Shown: positions 26,994 through 39,144, counted from the stretch's first letter. The stretch: DNA of 64,000 bases from Lineus longissimus (GCF_910592395.1 NC_088319.1:14446001-14510000), one strand, 5' to 3'. Notes: generated by a model from the sequence alone, not told the origin. Numbers and translations: made by a program.

Positions 26994-27310
26994 TACATGT
27001 TCCCTTTTGGATGCATGTTCCTACACATGTATCTATGCATGTTCCCTTCTCCATACATGTTCCCTTTTGGATGCATGTTCCTACACATGTATCTATGCAT
27101 GTTCCCTTCTCCATACATGTTCCCTTTTGGATGCATGTTCCTACACATGTACCTATGCATGTTCCCTTCTCCATACATGTTCCCTTTTGGATGCATGTTC
27201 CTACACATGTACCTATGCATGTTCCCTTCTCCATACATGTGCCCTTTTGGATGCATGTTCCTACACATGTACCTATGCATGTTCTCTTCTCCATACATGT
27301 TCTCTTCTCA
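26994..27310. repeat. 60-bp minisatellite, 5+ copies
   Basis: Exact 60-bp period, five full copies and a partial one, nearly identical. Each unit is made of blocks of 18, 12, 12 and 18 bp, each starting CATGT. Because 60 is a multiple of 3 and stops are absent, several frames stay open on both strands; these are by-products of the repeat. Confidence 0.95.
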
Positions 27311-27459
27311 ATACCATCCACACTTGCGTCGGTTCCACTTATCTTCCCTTCTCCAGATACGTTCTGTTCTCTGTACTTATTCATCATGTTAAATCTCTAC
27401 GAACTGCTAATATGCCTTCATGCCCACAAGGACCTAATAGGAAGTAACTAGGATATACT

Positions 27460-27840
27460 GCGGTAGACTAGAGTTGGATAGAGAAGACTAGCATTGACTA
27501 TCATAGACTAGCATAGACTAGAGTAGGTTAGAGTAGACTAGAGTAGGCTAGAGTAGACTAGAGAAGACTATGGTAGCCTAGAGTAGACTATGGTAGACTA
27601 GAGTAGACTATGGTAGACTAGAGTAGGCTTTGATAGACTAGAGTAGGCTAGAGTAGGCTAGAGTAGGATAAAGTAGGCTAGAGTAGGATAAAGTAGGCTA
27701 GAGTAGACTAGAATAGACAAGAGTAGGATAGGTTAGACTAGGGTAAACTAGAGTAGACTAGGGTAGACTAGGTAGACTAGGGTAGACTAGAGTAGACTAA
27801 AATAGGCTAGGTTTGACTAGGGTAGACTATGGTAGACTAC
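27460..27840. repeat. 10-bp satellite (TAGACTAGAG family)
   Basis: About 38 imperfect tandem copies of a 10-mer of the form TAGAGTAGAC, with TAGGCTAGAG, TATGGTAGAC and similar variants. The array ends abruptly near 27840. Confidence 0.95.
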
Positions 27841-28065
27841 TTTATTTTCTCTTGCTAGTGATAAAGATAGCAATTGGTAAATTGCGGCTAAAAATTAAAT
27901 TAGAGAGTCCTGAATGTTGCCCCGTCTGTTAAGAGTTCAACGATAAGGTCAATGATAAGAAAAAGTTACAAAATTGAAAGATTGTCGTGTAAGAAATACG
28001 CTTAATATGCATCAGGTGTACCACAGTTGTATTCGGATGAGATTGTAATTAGCGCATATCTATTA

Positions 28066-28600
28066 AAGTACAGAGAAGAGAACAACATGTATGGAGAAGG
28101 AGGGACAGCTATAATATTGTCTCGTGCAGGGTAACAATAACCCAGCAACTCGTTTTTAAATCTGGTCCATGTAGTGAAAGTGGTGTTGTCGAACACTTTA
28201 TCATGCCACTGGTGGCAGGATACATTAGTCAGGCCTACTGGTCCGATTCAGTCTGAGGTCCCTTGCGTTAGGGACTTGGGAAAATACCAGTCGTCGCATC
28301 ATTTTAGATTGAAAAAGGTTGAAAAATGCACGAGCTGAAAAAAAGCGTTAGTTCATGAGGCGCGCGACTGCTCGATCCAGTTGCGCTTGTTAGATTTGTG
28401 TAGAGAAGGGAACATGTCTGGAGAAGGCAGTACAGTTAACTGCAAGAAGACAAAACATGGGCAACTACATTGAGTTGTTTACATCTGGTGCATGCAGTGA
28501 AATTATGAACAGTTTACTTCTGTACGTTGGGTGGTGTTTTCTCACACTATATTTTGTCACTGGTTGCATTAGTCAGAACTACTGCGGTGTGCTATGGGCT
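28066..28600. repeat. Two diverged copies of a ~190-bp sequence
   Basis: A copy at about 28066-28245 and another at about 28396-28585 share, in order, AGAGAAGRGAACA, ATGTMTGGAGAAGG, GCAGTGAAA-like sequence and TCACTGG/CCACTGG followed by CATTAGTCAG and CTACTG. The shared GGAGAAGG motif also occurs in the array that follows. Confidence 0.5.
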
Positions 28601-28679
28601 AGGTTAATACTAATATCAACACATTTTAAGTTAAAATGGGATGAATGCTGTTGAAAGAGCGCTCGTCCATGAGGGGCAC

Positions 28680-29118
28680 GCCGGATCAACTCTGTAGTGT
28701 ACGATGAGTGAAACGAAGGGAACGAGTATGGAAAAGGGAGATGGTATGAGGGCACGACGGATCAACTCCGTAGTGTACGACGAGTGAAGATAAGAGAACG
28801 TGTATGGAGAAGGGGGTGGTATGAGGGAACGGCTGAAACTCTGCAGTGTTAGATGAGTGAAAAGAAGGGAACGAGTATGGAAAAGGGAGATGGTATGAGG
28901 GCACGGCGGATCAACTCCGTAGTGCACGACGAGTGAAGATAAGAGAACGTGTATGGAGAAGGGGATGCTATGAGGGAACGGCTGAAACTCTGCAGTGTTA
29001 GATGAGTGAAAAGAAGGGAACGTGTATGGAGAAGGGAGATGGTATGAGGGGGCACGACTCATCAACTCCGTAGAGTACGATGAGTGAAAGGGAACGTATG
29101 GAGAAGGAAGATGGTATT
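28680..29118. repeat. ~75-bp minisatellite with 149-bp dimer structure, 6 units
   Basis: Six units, each with a CTCYGTAGTG or CTCTGCAGTG block, GATGAGTGAA or GACGAGTGAA, and TATGGARAAGGG then GGTATGAGGG. Alternating type A (GGATCAACTC) and type B (TGAAACTCTG) units make a higher-order dimer. Confidence 0.9.
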
Positions 29119-29128
29119 TTTCAACATC

Positions 29129-29158
29129 TAATTGCAATTGCAATTGCAATTGCAATTG
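29129..29158. repeat. AATTGC hexamer microsatellite
   Basis: Four to five tandem copies of AATTGC. The repeat is self-complementary and could form a cruciform. Confidence 0.9.
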
Positions 29159-29159
29159 T

Positions 29160-30063
29160 TGCTCTTGGAAGAGTTACCTCGAGCTCTAAAACTTACGTTT
29201 AACTGAGGGCATAATATTTGTAGGGGAGGAAGAAAAAACGTGTCACTCTCAAAAGGGTACCTGTCGCTCAATTGCCGCATGGCAACTCTAAAATAAGGGC
29301 GGGGCGTCTGGCTATGACAAGCTCCTGACAATCCGCAGATTCTTGAAGAGCATTGCTCAGTGGAAGATTGCTCAACTCAGAACTACGTTATCAGCTGGCT
29401 TTACGTGAGTTATCGAGGTGAAAATATCTGTGTGATCGAGACTGCCAGTGACAATTTGTCATCGGTGTCCATGGGTAATACACTTAACGGTGACGCCTCT
29501 CGTATGCGAGGATTGAGTGTTACATAAGATGTAGCCTTATATGTTATCGCTGTATACAAGGAAGGTTTCCTGGTTAACACATTTTCCACTTTCGAGTGGA
29601 GCATTAATATGGCTAACTTGGTTTGGGGCCTAGGTTTTGGGGGAATGTTTTGTCGGACCGAATGAGTATTGTGCCAAAATCACTTTCAACGACTGGACAA
29701 TGAAACGAACGAATTCTACATGACAGCAGATGGATAAAAGACGACTTCTGAGAACAATAAAATAAATAATCAAAATCGTGTTTTTTTTTCAACCCGTTCC
29801 TTTTTTGCCTCCCGAGTCATTCTTTAGGTAACGGTTTATCCCACGACCCCAAGGTAATACTATATTCTAATTTCGAAATACGTCCTTACACTTCGCGCGC
29901 ATACCCATGATACCGCGCGGGGTTAACTAGGGTTGAACCCCCAACAGTGCTGAAGGTTTAATCCGAATTGCTGAGATGCCCCCTTGGCTAGTTGAGTTTA
30001 TCCAAAACGACAGAAACCAAATTGGTTCTCTCCGCCACCGTCAGGCGCCGTGTATGTTTACAA
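29160..30063. other. Upstream flank of TMEM222, nothing recognised
   Basis: No exon-like sequence. It includes the presumed TMEM222 promoter just before 30064; no TATA box or clear initiator is visible. CpG-containing GCGCGC-type sequence occurs near 29896-29920. Confidence 0.4.
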
Positions 30064-31703
30064 ATGGCTGACGTTGAAAATTCGCAAAATTGGGAAAAGA
30101 ATCGTCGTCAGTCGGGGGCCAGTGACAACAGTATGACACAGTCGTTGCCACTGTTTGATGCGCACAAAGTAGACGCTTCAAAAAGTAGATTCCCCCACTG
30201 CGTAGTTTGGACCCCGATCCCTATGCTGACGTAAGTAAATCTGTCCTCTATTATAGGCCTACTAGGCCTACTTCATCATTCATTCATCCATGTACATTTT
30301 TGCAAAGGCCTAAGTTTTAATATCTAGATCGGGAACCTTGCTTGTGTTCGAATTTCAGTTTGGAATTACTGAAATATATATATAGCCAGGCTCAGGTCAT
30401 GGGTATATTGTCTCTTTTCAGGTGGTTGTTCCCATTCATAGGTCATATGGGTATTGCGACCACCTCGGGCGTCATAAGGGATTTTGCTGGACCATACTAT
30501 GTGTCAGAAGACTGCATGGCTTTTGGAAATCCAACAAAGTAAGTCCTCATCATGGGTTTCTTCCAATTTTGTTTATTGAATTTATTAAGTCAAGAAATCA
30601 AATAGAGCTCTGACTTCCCCTGAAGTATTTGCCTTGGGTTTGAATCAAAGATAAGACATTCCACTAATATTTTCGTTGGTGATCCTTGATAGGTCCAGGG
30701 AAAAGCTACTGTTGTCATACTGACGTAACATTTCAGTCATTTTAAAGTTCTGTTTTGTTTCTGTAGGTATTGGCAGCTCTCACTTGGGAAAGTGAAGAAT
30801 GGCAGAGAAAATTGGGATAGATCTGTACATGAGGCATCTGAGGAATATAAAACAAGAATGGTATGTATTTTTGGTGATGCTGATCAGCTATTTCAACCAA
30901 ACGATAAAGGCTGTTTGATCAGGATATCTGGAGCCCAATTCATAGTTCTATAGTCTTTATGTATTCTTGATGTTACCAAGCTTAGGCTGCAGTTATCTCT
31001 GCATTAATGCTGCTAAAAATCATGGTCAACTTGCAACAATAGGAAGCAGCACTAATTTGAAACAATGAGTGTTTTGTCTTTCAGCACAATCTCTGTTGTG
31101 ATAATTGCCACTCCCATTGTGCGTATGCCCTCAACAGCATGAACTACGAAGGCTCCTCAAACTGGAACATGATCAAGTTATGCTTCTTGATGCTGGTACA
31201 CTCAAAATATGTCAGGTGGGTATTAGAATGGGAATAAAATTGTCTGGGCTATTCAGTGTTGGTTTGTGTCCCACTCCTTACTCATACGTCTGTCTATTGG
31301 GAGCATGAAATTGGTAGGCTTGCTTTCCCTACATATCTCTGTTTTATAGACATTCAGTTTCTCTTTCTTCCAAGTGCCAGTTACAATATTATGGAATGAA
31401 ATAAACATGAAACATGTCTGTGAAATCTTGTGGTTTGTCTCATTTGTTTGATATAAGACCCACGTTATGAAAGTATGTTCTGATATCTGTACTGCATCAT
31501 AACCGTATAGATAGTGAATTGCAAGTTCATGTATAGAGACCCTGTTTGAGTTTTACAACTCCCTGTATTTTAATTTTTTGAAATTTCTTTGCAGTTGTGC
31601 TGGATTTGTGAAGACGTGGCTCCCATTCCTCATACTGGTGGCTATCGTAATTGTCACTGTGTGTGCAGTAGAACTAACAGGAAAGTCATCTAATCCCCAC
31701 TAA
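30064..31703 (+). CDS. TMEM222: Transmembrane protein 222 (DUF778)
   Basis: Five exons join in phase: 30064-30230, 30422-30538, 30767-30860, 31085-31215, 31595-31703 (TAA), giving 205 aa, close to the vertebrate length. Family landmarks are clear: [48 protein letters not shown], and the Cys/His block [16 protein letters not shown]. Hydrophobic segments lie at about 50-70 ([19 protein letters not shown]), around [10 protein letters not shown], and near the C-terminus ([18 protein letters not shown]), which fits a small multi-pass membrane protein. I know of no settled biochemical role for this family. The start is the ATG before ADVENSQ, and the frame is also open further upstream without an ATG. 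The 3' UTR extends to AATAAA at 32362 and includes a SINE. Confidence 0.95.
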
Positions 31704-32149
31704 CTTTTGGAAACATATAAACGTTTGGAATCAACGAATTCTCTACTTTCTCTACTGTAACTATATGATTGCCATCATCGATCAAGCTTCATTATGGTGG
31801 ATATTCATATGGTATATACCTTAGAAAGAAGACGTAAGAGTTGGACTCTTATTTGACCCTAAAATGCTTTATGGGGAAAATCCTTAAAGGAATGACCAAG
31901 TATGTGTCTGTTGGGTAACTAGCAGCAATGTGATAGCTTCGGCTACTTCCCCTCAGAATCACTGTCTTTTCTCTCTCAATTCATATCATTTTTGGTACAC
32001 ATACATGTATGTTGTAAATAATTGTGTTCACTAGTATTGTATGTGTATAACTATGTAAGATAGATCTAACAGCATCCCATCACAGCATCACATTGTGAAT
32101 AATCAGGGGATATAGATGGCATATCAGAGACAGGCGCACCCAAGTAATA

Positions 32150-32340
32150 TTTGGAAGCGCTGTGGCACAATGGAGGAGCATCCGACTAGTGATTGGGAGG
32201 GTCGTGGGTTCAAGCTTGGCCAGTGCGACTTGGTACTTTTAACTGGCCAGGTGTGGTGCAATATGTGCACTCCTTGATTTCAACAAATTATCCTAGATAT
32301 GTTTGGGGAATGAATTTATGGTGTTTTGAGACACTACTTG
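32150..32340 (+). mobile_element. tRNA-derived SINE in the TMEM222 3' UTR
   Basis: An A-box-like TGTGGCACAATGGAGG (about 32160-32175) and a B-box-like GTGGGTTCAAGCTTGG (about 32205-32220) make a tRNA-like head, followed by a short unrelated body. It sits between the stop codon and the AATAAA at 32362, in the sense orientation. Confidence 0.6.
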
Positions 32341-32361
32341 TACATATTATTTATGTATGGA

Positions 32362-32367
32362 AATAAA
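32362..32367 (+). terminator. Poly(A) signal of TMEM222
   Basis: AATAAA lies 660 bp after the TMEM222 stop codon on the same strand and is the best candidate for its cleavage signal. The AATAAA near 31397 lies inside an intron. Confidence 0.55.
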
Positions 32368-32589
32368 ACGCTATTTATATGAAATCAGTTGCTTCTTTTG
32401 AGTTGTGATGGTTTTGGTCTGTTGCTCCTGATCAGTCCCAGCTAAATGAGGAATGAGACGTTATTTCATGACTCTTTCTATGGAATGGGGTGTCTCTTGT
32501 CGACAGGAAAGCTGAGCTTCCTGTGTGACCACCCAAAGAGATCGAATTAGTCTTTGCTAAAAGTCCTCAAAAGTATCTGTAAAGCCCTT

Positions 32590-33720
32590 TGGGACAAATA
32601 TAAAACATCGTCACAACCTCTGTCTGACCAGTTGGACAATCTTCAATACTATACAGGATGTCTCCGAAATGATCTGTAGCGCCTCAAGGACCTGGCATGA
32701 AGACATCGATCTATCTGACCAAGTAGAGTGGACAATCGCCCTTGCTCTACTGGATGATTCAGAAGTGGATCTGTAGCACTTCCATGGCCTGACATGAAGA
32801 CATTGTCACAACCTGGATCTGTAGGCGCGGTCTTCCTTGTGCCATACAGGATATCCGAGGGAAGGGTATGTGGAGCCTCAGGGGCCTGCGTGATACATCG
32901 TCACAACCATGTCTCTGTCTGCCTAATTGGACAATCTCTCTTGCCAGTACAGGTGTCTCGGTGATCGGTTGATCCTCAATTAAGGAGCTTGTATGAAGAC
33001 ATCTCCACAACCTATCTCCATTTACTAGTTGAGCAATATTTCTCCTGCTATTACATGATGTCTCAGAAAAAGATATGTAGCGCCTCAATATGGAGACATC
33101 GGTGCAGCCCATTTTCTGACCAATTGGACATTCCTTTTGCTATACACGGGATGTTTCAGAAAAGGATATTATAGAGCCTCAAGGACCTTGCACGAAGACA
33201 TTGTCACAACCTCTGACGAGACTCTCCCTGGGCAGCCCACTGCTTCAGCCTGATTTGATCTCCTTATGGGTGTGGAACGAGGCCGGTCCACAGCGTCCGG
33301 AGTGTACCTCGGACGAGTTGTAACAACTTTTCTCCTGCTCTATGATACAGGATGTCTCAGAAAAAGAAAGATAGAGCCAGTTCGACATGAAGACACAGTC
33401 ACAACCTATCAATCTGCCCAACCAGTTGGACATCTCCTGCCATACAGGGTGTCAGGGTGTCAGAAACAGATCTGCCTAACATGAGGACATTGCCTTAACC
33501 TCTCTGTCGGACCATAAGACAATCTTGATTCTTCATTGCTACATGAAAATGATGTCCCAGAACTGATCTGTTGATCCTTAAGGGTACGACACCAAGACAC
33601 TGTCGCAACCCCTCTGTCTGAACAGAAGACAATCTTCATTGCTACACAGGATGTCCCAGAAACGGATCTGTTGATCCTCAAGGGCCTGGTAACCAGACAT
33701 CACCACAACTTATCTCTGTC
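32590..33720. repeat. Degenerate ~105-bp minisatellite, about 10 units
   Basis: Units repeatedly combine TGTCACAACCTCTCTGTC-like, CAGTTGGACAATCT-like, CTATACAGGATGTCTCAGAA-like, GATCTGTAGCGCCTCAA-like and CCTTGCATGAAGACA-like blocks in the same order. Divergence and indels are high. Open frames inside are artefacts. Confidence 0.8.
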
Positions 33721-35115
33721 AAACTGATGATGAAAAGAGAAAGCAAGATTCTATGTGCCATGTGAAATGTATATTGTATAAAAAACAACAAAAATAAAGT
33801 TACATTGTACCGGTACATGATACAAATCACCTGATACTCACTAGGGACAAAAGCACAGGAAGATGACAATGAGATACATACATGTACTGGTAATAATTTT
33901 GATAATAGTTTACAACAACTTAGTCCCAGCTCATTCAGAATTACTGGCTAAGCTACAGATGAAAAATTTAAATAGCATAGCTAAATCTTACCTCAGTGTG
34001 TAGTCATAAGCGAAAGTTCAGGGTTCATTTAAGACATACTGAATAGGCAATTAGGATGACCACTGTACAGATTAGGCAGGTGAAATCAACAGTGTGATCG
34101 TAACTACATGTGGAGAATGGTTAACATGAAACTTTGAGAGCAACTAGAATGACCAACAAAGCTGTGATGGCAACTACATGTGTAGGATTTTGATGGCAAC
34201 TAGAATGACAAACAAAATTATGATGGAATGGGAGACCAGCAAAACTGTTGATGGCAACTAGTGCCAGTAGTGGCTTCATCATGATAATATACAGTACAGT
34301 GCTGCAATGATTTCTGATAGCAGTAACTAACAGCTAATTTCTCCTAGATTTTCTGCTACACATATTAGAATGAAACTAAAAACAGCAATGGCCTGCCCTT
34401 AAAAATCTCAAAAGGATCGGCATTTCAGCTCTTGGTGTTTGAAGTTGACTCACATTAGATTTAGATATCTCAATATTTGGCAGGTTTGGTGGCAACAGAC
34501 TCTAGTGAAACCGATAACTAACTCCATGTTAACCATATGCTTTTGCAATATTAAAGGAGTCTTTAGGCAGAAGCTAGGTAAACAAGATTTCCTTACACAA
34601 AATCACCAACAGGGGTCTTTTCTATCTCACAGTATGTCAAAGCTTTTCATGCCAGCAGCAGGAATACATTTATCACAAAATGAGACACATCCAAGTCCCC
34701 CAACTGTACATCCGGCCACATGAAGACCACCATTTTAACCCCCTAGCTCCTGCCTATCGTCCTCTTTTAAGGTGTAGAGGAGACATTCATACATTGAGAG
34801 GCAAAATAAACAAGAGAGTGATGGTCAGATATCTGTTCCCAAGGCCCAACAGCTGATTTAGGAAATTATTGTAACCTGGAAACCAATGTTCCAAAGCCAT
34901 CCACAAGTATTTCTAGACCAAGAATTAAACAGATATTTAAACTAGACAACAGTAAACAAGCAGCAGATACAGAGGATGAACCAATATAATTGGGCCCTAG
35001 GTCTCCCGATAAAAACGATATAGCATAATCCAAATGGTAATGGTTTATAAGTTAGGGTGGATTCAGTCCATCAAATGTCTTTTAAAAAGGCATAAAATCG
35101 CTGTCATTGCTGCAT
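33721..35115. other. Region 3' of MLF, nothing coding
   Basis: Lies past the MLF stop, so it includes that gene's 3' UTR. A GATGGCAACTA motif recurs several times between 34160 and 34260. AATAAA overlapping the MLF stop (35120-35115, minus) is too close to be an obvious signal, and no other clear one was seen. Confidence 0.4.
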
Positions 35116-36897
35116 TTATTCCCTGTTCCCACGGTCTCTGTAGCCTGGCTGTGATCGGTGGCGCGAGTCGGCGATGGGTCGTCTGTCATGATGTGGTCGC
35201 CTCGACCTATCACGAATAGCTGCTTGCTCAGAGTTAAAGTGTGATGTTTTTTCTCTCCATTCCTGATTAAATGTATCGACTTCATCTGAAATTTAAAGAA
35301 CCAGAAAAAATTCAGAAAAATTTAAACTATGTCTGTGGTGTTACTTTCTCAGGCGAGGGCCCTGAACGTCTTCACGGTCCCCAATTGATACTGCATAATA
35401 CTGTAGCAGGGGCATAGCTAGCGGGTTCCTCATTGGGGAAATAGTTAAGTTGGAGAGCCCAAAATATCAAATTGGTGCAGCCTTACATTTGTAAGATATT
35501 GTATTTACCTTCTCCTATATTGAGGAAATCCTGTTGTTCATCCTGATCTCCTGTCCTTCGGTTGCGTGACTTCTCAATCCTGTGGCCACGTTCGTGGATA
35601 TGGTGACCTACCGCCATCTTGTCAATACCAGATTCGGAGTCACGAACTGCCTTGCGGGTTTCTTTCACCTGAAAAGTACAGATTTTGCTCAATGAAGTGC
35701 TATCTTCTTCCACAAAGACTATCATGTTTTAGGACACCCTCAATGCCGTTCTGAATAAAACAAGTTTTGACCTATCATTTAGAATCCAAGTCCTATGCAA
35801 ATTTTGAAGACTTATCTGTACCTACCCCGCCTGGAGCTGTTCTAGTGGATGACGAAGCCTGGTACATTTTTGGCTCTCCATTCCCGGTATTTGAATAAGA
35901 CATCACGGTTGAGGAGGAGTAGGAATGACAGTTTGGATTGTTGTGCATTTGCTCTTGCATTTGACTCTGAAATATAAAGTTCATCAGGCATTTAGAATTG
36001 CTTATCCTCTCGTAGCAGAAACACACTCTGAGACTGGGAGCGCCTGAAGGCCTGCAAATGGTTGACCGAAACTGCTAACCTAAATTTTGCATGTCCCCCT
36101 AAAGCCCGGATACATTTTACAAATACCAATGCCACTCAAAACTAGAAAAAAAGCCCCATCCTACAAAGGGGCATGAAATCTTGCAATGAAACTTTCAAAG
36201 GGTAACCAATGGCAATAGCTAAAATCTGAAGTGACCTGGTGCAGTTATGCCAGCTTTTTACAAGAAACTTATAAATAATAAACCCTACCATCCTTTGCAT
36301 CATGTCGTGTTGCCCACCGAACATGCTTGGGAATCCACCAAACATATCGCCACCAAAAGGCATCATCTGATTTGAGCCAGATCGTTGAACAGCATTGCGA
36401 TTTATGTCGGATCTTCTGTCCTGGATACTTTGTTGCTGTGTGCCCCCACCAAAAAAGGGATTGAACATTCCACCCATCGTTTGATCCATGCGCCGCATGT
36501 GTTCATTGTGACGTGCATGGAAGTCCCTAAAAAGAAAGTTTTGCCAGTGTGAGTTAGTATAGAATAGATTAACCTTGAATTTCAGATTCTCCTACCATCC
36601 CAAGTTACCATATCCATACATTTACAGGAGAGCATCAGAATCATCATGAATCAATCACTTACATCAGAAGCTACAGTATTCTTCACGTTGCGCATAATCG
36701 TAACTTCATGTCACATCGCGCCTGTGGCTAGCAGTGAGGAGAAGCCAAACGTCATGAGATTGCAAAATCAGACATGTCAGAATGAAAACAAGAAAACCTA
36801 GTTTTCAGTTTTGGCTTCGAAAACACAGAAATTCGGTGGATACTTACGAGAAAAATGGATCATTATCGAACTGCCTGAAAAGCGAGTTGCCAAACAT
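35116..36897 (-). CDS. MLF: Myeloid leukemia factor (MLF1/MLF2 family)
   Basis: Five exons join in phase: 36897-36848, 36526-36289, 35966-35826, 35668-35509, 35285-35116 (TAA), giving 252 aa. The N-terminus [20 protein letters not shown], a Met/Gly/Phe-rich stretch ([19 protein letters not shown]), the core [21 protein letters not shown], and [20 protein letters not shown] with [10 protein letters not shown] are diagnostic for the family. The basic tail ends in an Arg/His-rich segment. In animals MLF proteins are adaptors that move between nucleus and cytoplasm, bind chaperones and 14-3-3, and in flies stabilise RUNX factors (family knowledge). There is one gene here, so the MLF1/MLF2 split of vertebrates does not apply. 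Confidence 0.95.
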
Positions 36898-37554
36898 GAT
36901 GTCTGATAGTCTCTTGGTCTCAACACCAAAACAATATTATTCTAAATTACGGAGAAATCTGCGTTTGTTTATGTACTTGTTGACACAAATACCAAGTTCT
37001 AGGCTTTTCGTTAACAAATAGAGCATGCGCAGTACACTTAAGCCAATCGAAGGGGCTGTTACATTTTACCACTGGCAGTGATTTGGAAATACGTCGACCG
37101 ATTTGATTGGTTAAAATGAAACTAGTACATTCGTTTATCATAGATGGCAGCACCATCATACGCATTCTCCAAGCGTCGTCAATGGTGACTATTATTGCCC
37201 AGTCTGGCTCAATCTACTGCCTCTGCCTCTGGACTATGTGAAAATTTCAGCGGGTGTATGTAAAATCCAAATGGCCGGGCGACCGGGAGATCGTGTCAAA
37301 ATGTTTAGTTACCATTTTTGGTCATATATGGCAGCATCATTGGGTGTCAAAGTGACTTCATCCCAGATCAGTTAATAATCAGTACTCCTGTGAGGGCGTT
37401 GAAGCAATACCATGGACGGCGGAAGACAGAACAAGATTCTCATTGTTTCCGGTCACAGAATGCAAGGTCCAGCCATACCGAGTTGCGTATCATCATTTTA
37501 GTTGAGCACAAATGAAGACTTACAAGTAACCAATAAAATATAAGATAAAATGCT
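36898..37554. promoter_or_regulatory. MLF upstream region
   Basis: Intergenic between the MLF ATG and the candidate 3' end of GLT8D; both genes are on the minus strand. It should hold the MLF promoter. No clear motif was recognised. Confidence 0.4.
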
Positions 37555-37560
37555 TTTATT
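37555..37560 (-). terminator. Candidate poly(A) signal of GLT8D
   Basis: AATAAA on the minus strand (TTTATT on plus), about 1.6 kb past the GLT8D stop. The stretch between has no exon-like sequence and would be a long 3' UTR containing an imperfect hairpin at 38951-39035. Confidence 0.4.
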
Positions 37561-38950
37561 TATAAAATTGTTCATACAAAACTCATGCAAAGAAAAATAT
37601 TACATCATCTTAACTTAGACAATGCATTTTCATGAAAGAAAATATAATGATATGACTGAATGCTATGACCTTATGAATGATACACAATGGAACTTTCAAA
37701 TTCAAGTTCAATTTTCAAATATTTGAAGGAATAAAGTAGACCTTTAATGAGTAATCCCAAGCAAACAACTGCTGAATTCATGAGACAAAACCCTTCTTCA
37801 AACATAACAAAATCTCACTCAATATGGCAAATAAAAGTACCCCGTATTATTATCACACAAACTAAGAGAAACTGGCAAGAAAAACTAAAGGGATGCATGT
37901 ATGATTACAGTAGAGCAGTACAGCGGTACATTGTCTCTCTTTAATCCACCAACATACCAAGAAAAATTATCAACTTATCAAACAAAATTATTATGATACA
38001 CGTGTTAATAGAAAATTATGCAAATAAACATATACAATATCATTGGTGGGGTTTGAAGAATAAAGATCTTGTTGTAATCAATACCTTTCTCAATACTGTC
38101 TTTTTTGCAAAGATTCAAAGGTAAGCTTTAACTAAAATTAAGCCAACGCAATGAAACAATCAACAATCAACATGATTTTGAGGTGAAGTTTCACAAGTGG
38201 TTTATACAATAAAAAAATTTGATGCACATTCCTGTGGAATGATGTGATCATAAGCACCATTTATGATTGTGGAGGTCATCTATGACTAAATTTACTATTC
38301 ACGATATGTTTCTTCCAAATGTCGGAAGTCACAAAGAATAGATGATACACTGTACATGTATGCAAAATGCAATCTGCCCCAATCTCTCGTAAGCAGGCTA
38401 TAATTAGTTCAACTTCACCAAGAGAGATATCCCTTCTTGAAGTTCTGGTTTCCATCTACACACTAACTGAATGGCCTTTTGTGCACAGTTTGGTTTCTAA
38501 ATAGTCACTTGTAGTTGAAGACCTGATTATGCAAGGGGAAATTTGTATACAAAAGCACTTTTATCTGTTCACTAATTCAATAAGAATTAGAAAATTTGGC
38601 ACAATAAATCAAACGACAAATCTACGAGCAAATTTTGAGCTAATAGTTTTGACTAGGTTGACATCTTTGTATGCTCTGAGCCTCTGTTGAATTGTCATGG
38701 CATTATTATTGAGACTAAAACATAACTGAGGTTGAACATTACATTTTAACAAAGGGCAAATGTACGTCTGCTAACAAGGTTTGTTATAACGGGACTTGAC
38801 TTAAAACCTGTTACTACAAGTTGAGCATTGGTCGTCTTCACACTCTCCTTACTCCTGTCCATTGCAACCTTCTCAACTGTACAGTGGAGAGGTTGGCGTA
38901 TCTGTTCCATCCTACTTGAAGCAGTAGAGTTTACATAGAATTAGGCTGAG

Positions 38951-39035
38951 TTTACATAGAATTGACATTGCTACTTGTCACAAACATGTTTGTTCAGGGA
39001 ATAGGTCACAAGTGACAATGTCAACTCAATGTAAA
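38951..39035. repeat. Imperfect inverted repeat (28-bp arms) in the GLT8D 3' region
   Basis: TTTACATAGAATTGACATTG onward pairs with the reverse complement of the segment ending CAATGTCAACTCAATGTAAA, with four mismatches in 28. The spacer is about 29 bp and holds a perfect palindrome ACAAACATGTTTGT. It could be a hairpin in the mRNA or a small MITE relic. Confidence 0.65.
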
Positions 39036-39144
39036 TCCAACCGAATGAGATTATACTTATATTTCAAACTCTCCCCGTTTAATACGGCTACAGCCTATAA
39101 CATAATACTGGCAGAACATGTTTAAAGGAAAAGAACTACAAAAG

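Noticed and set aside
26860-27451. Cys/Met-rich repeat proteins in several frames on both strands
   Set aside because: They follow from a stop-free 60-bp tandem repeat; no start context, splice sites or conservation support them.
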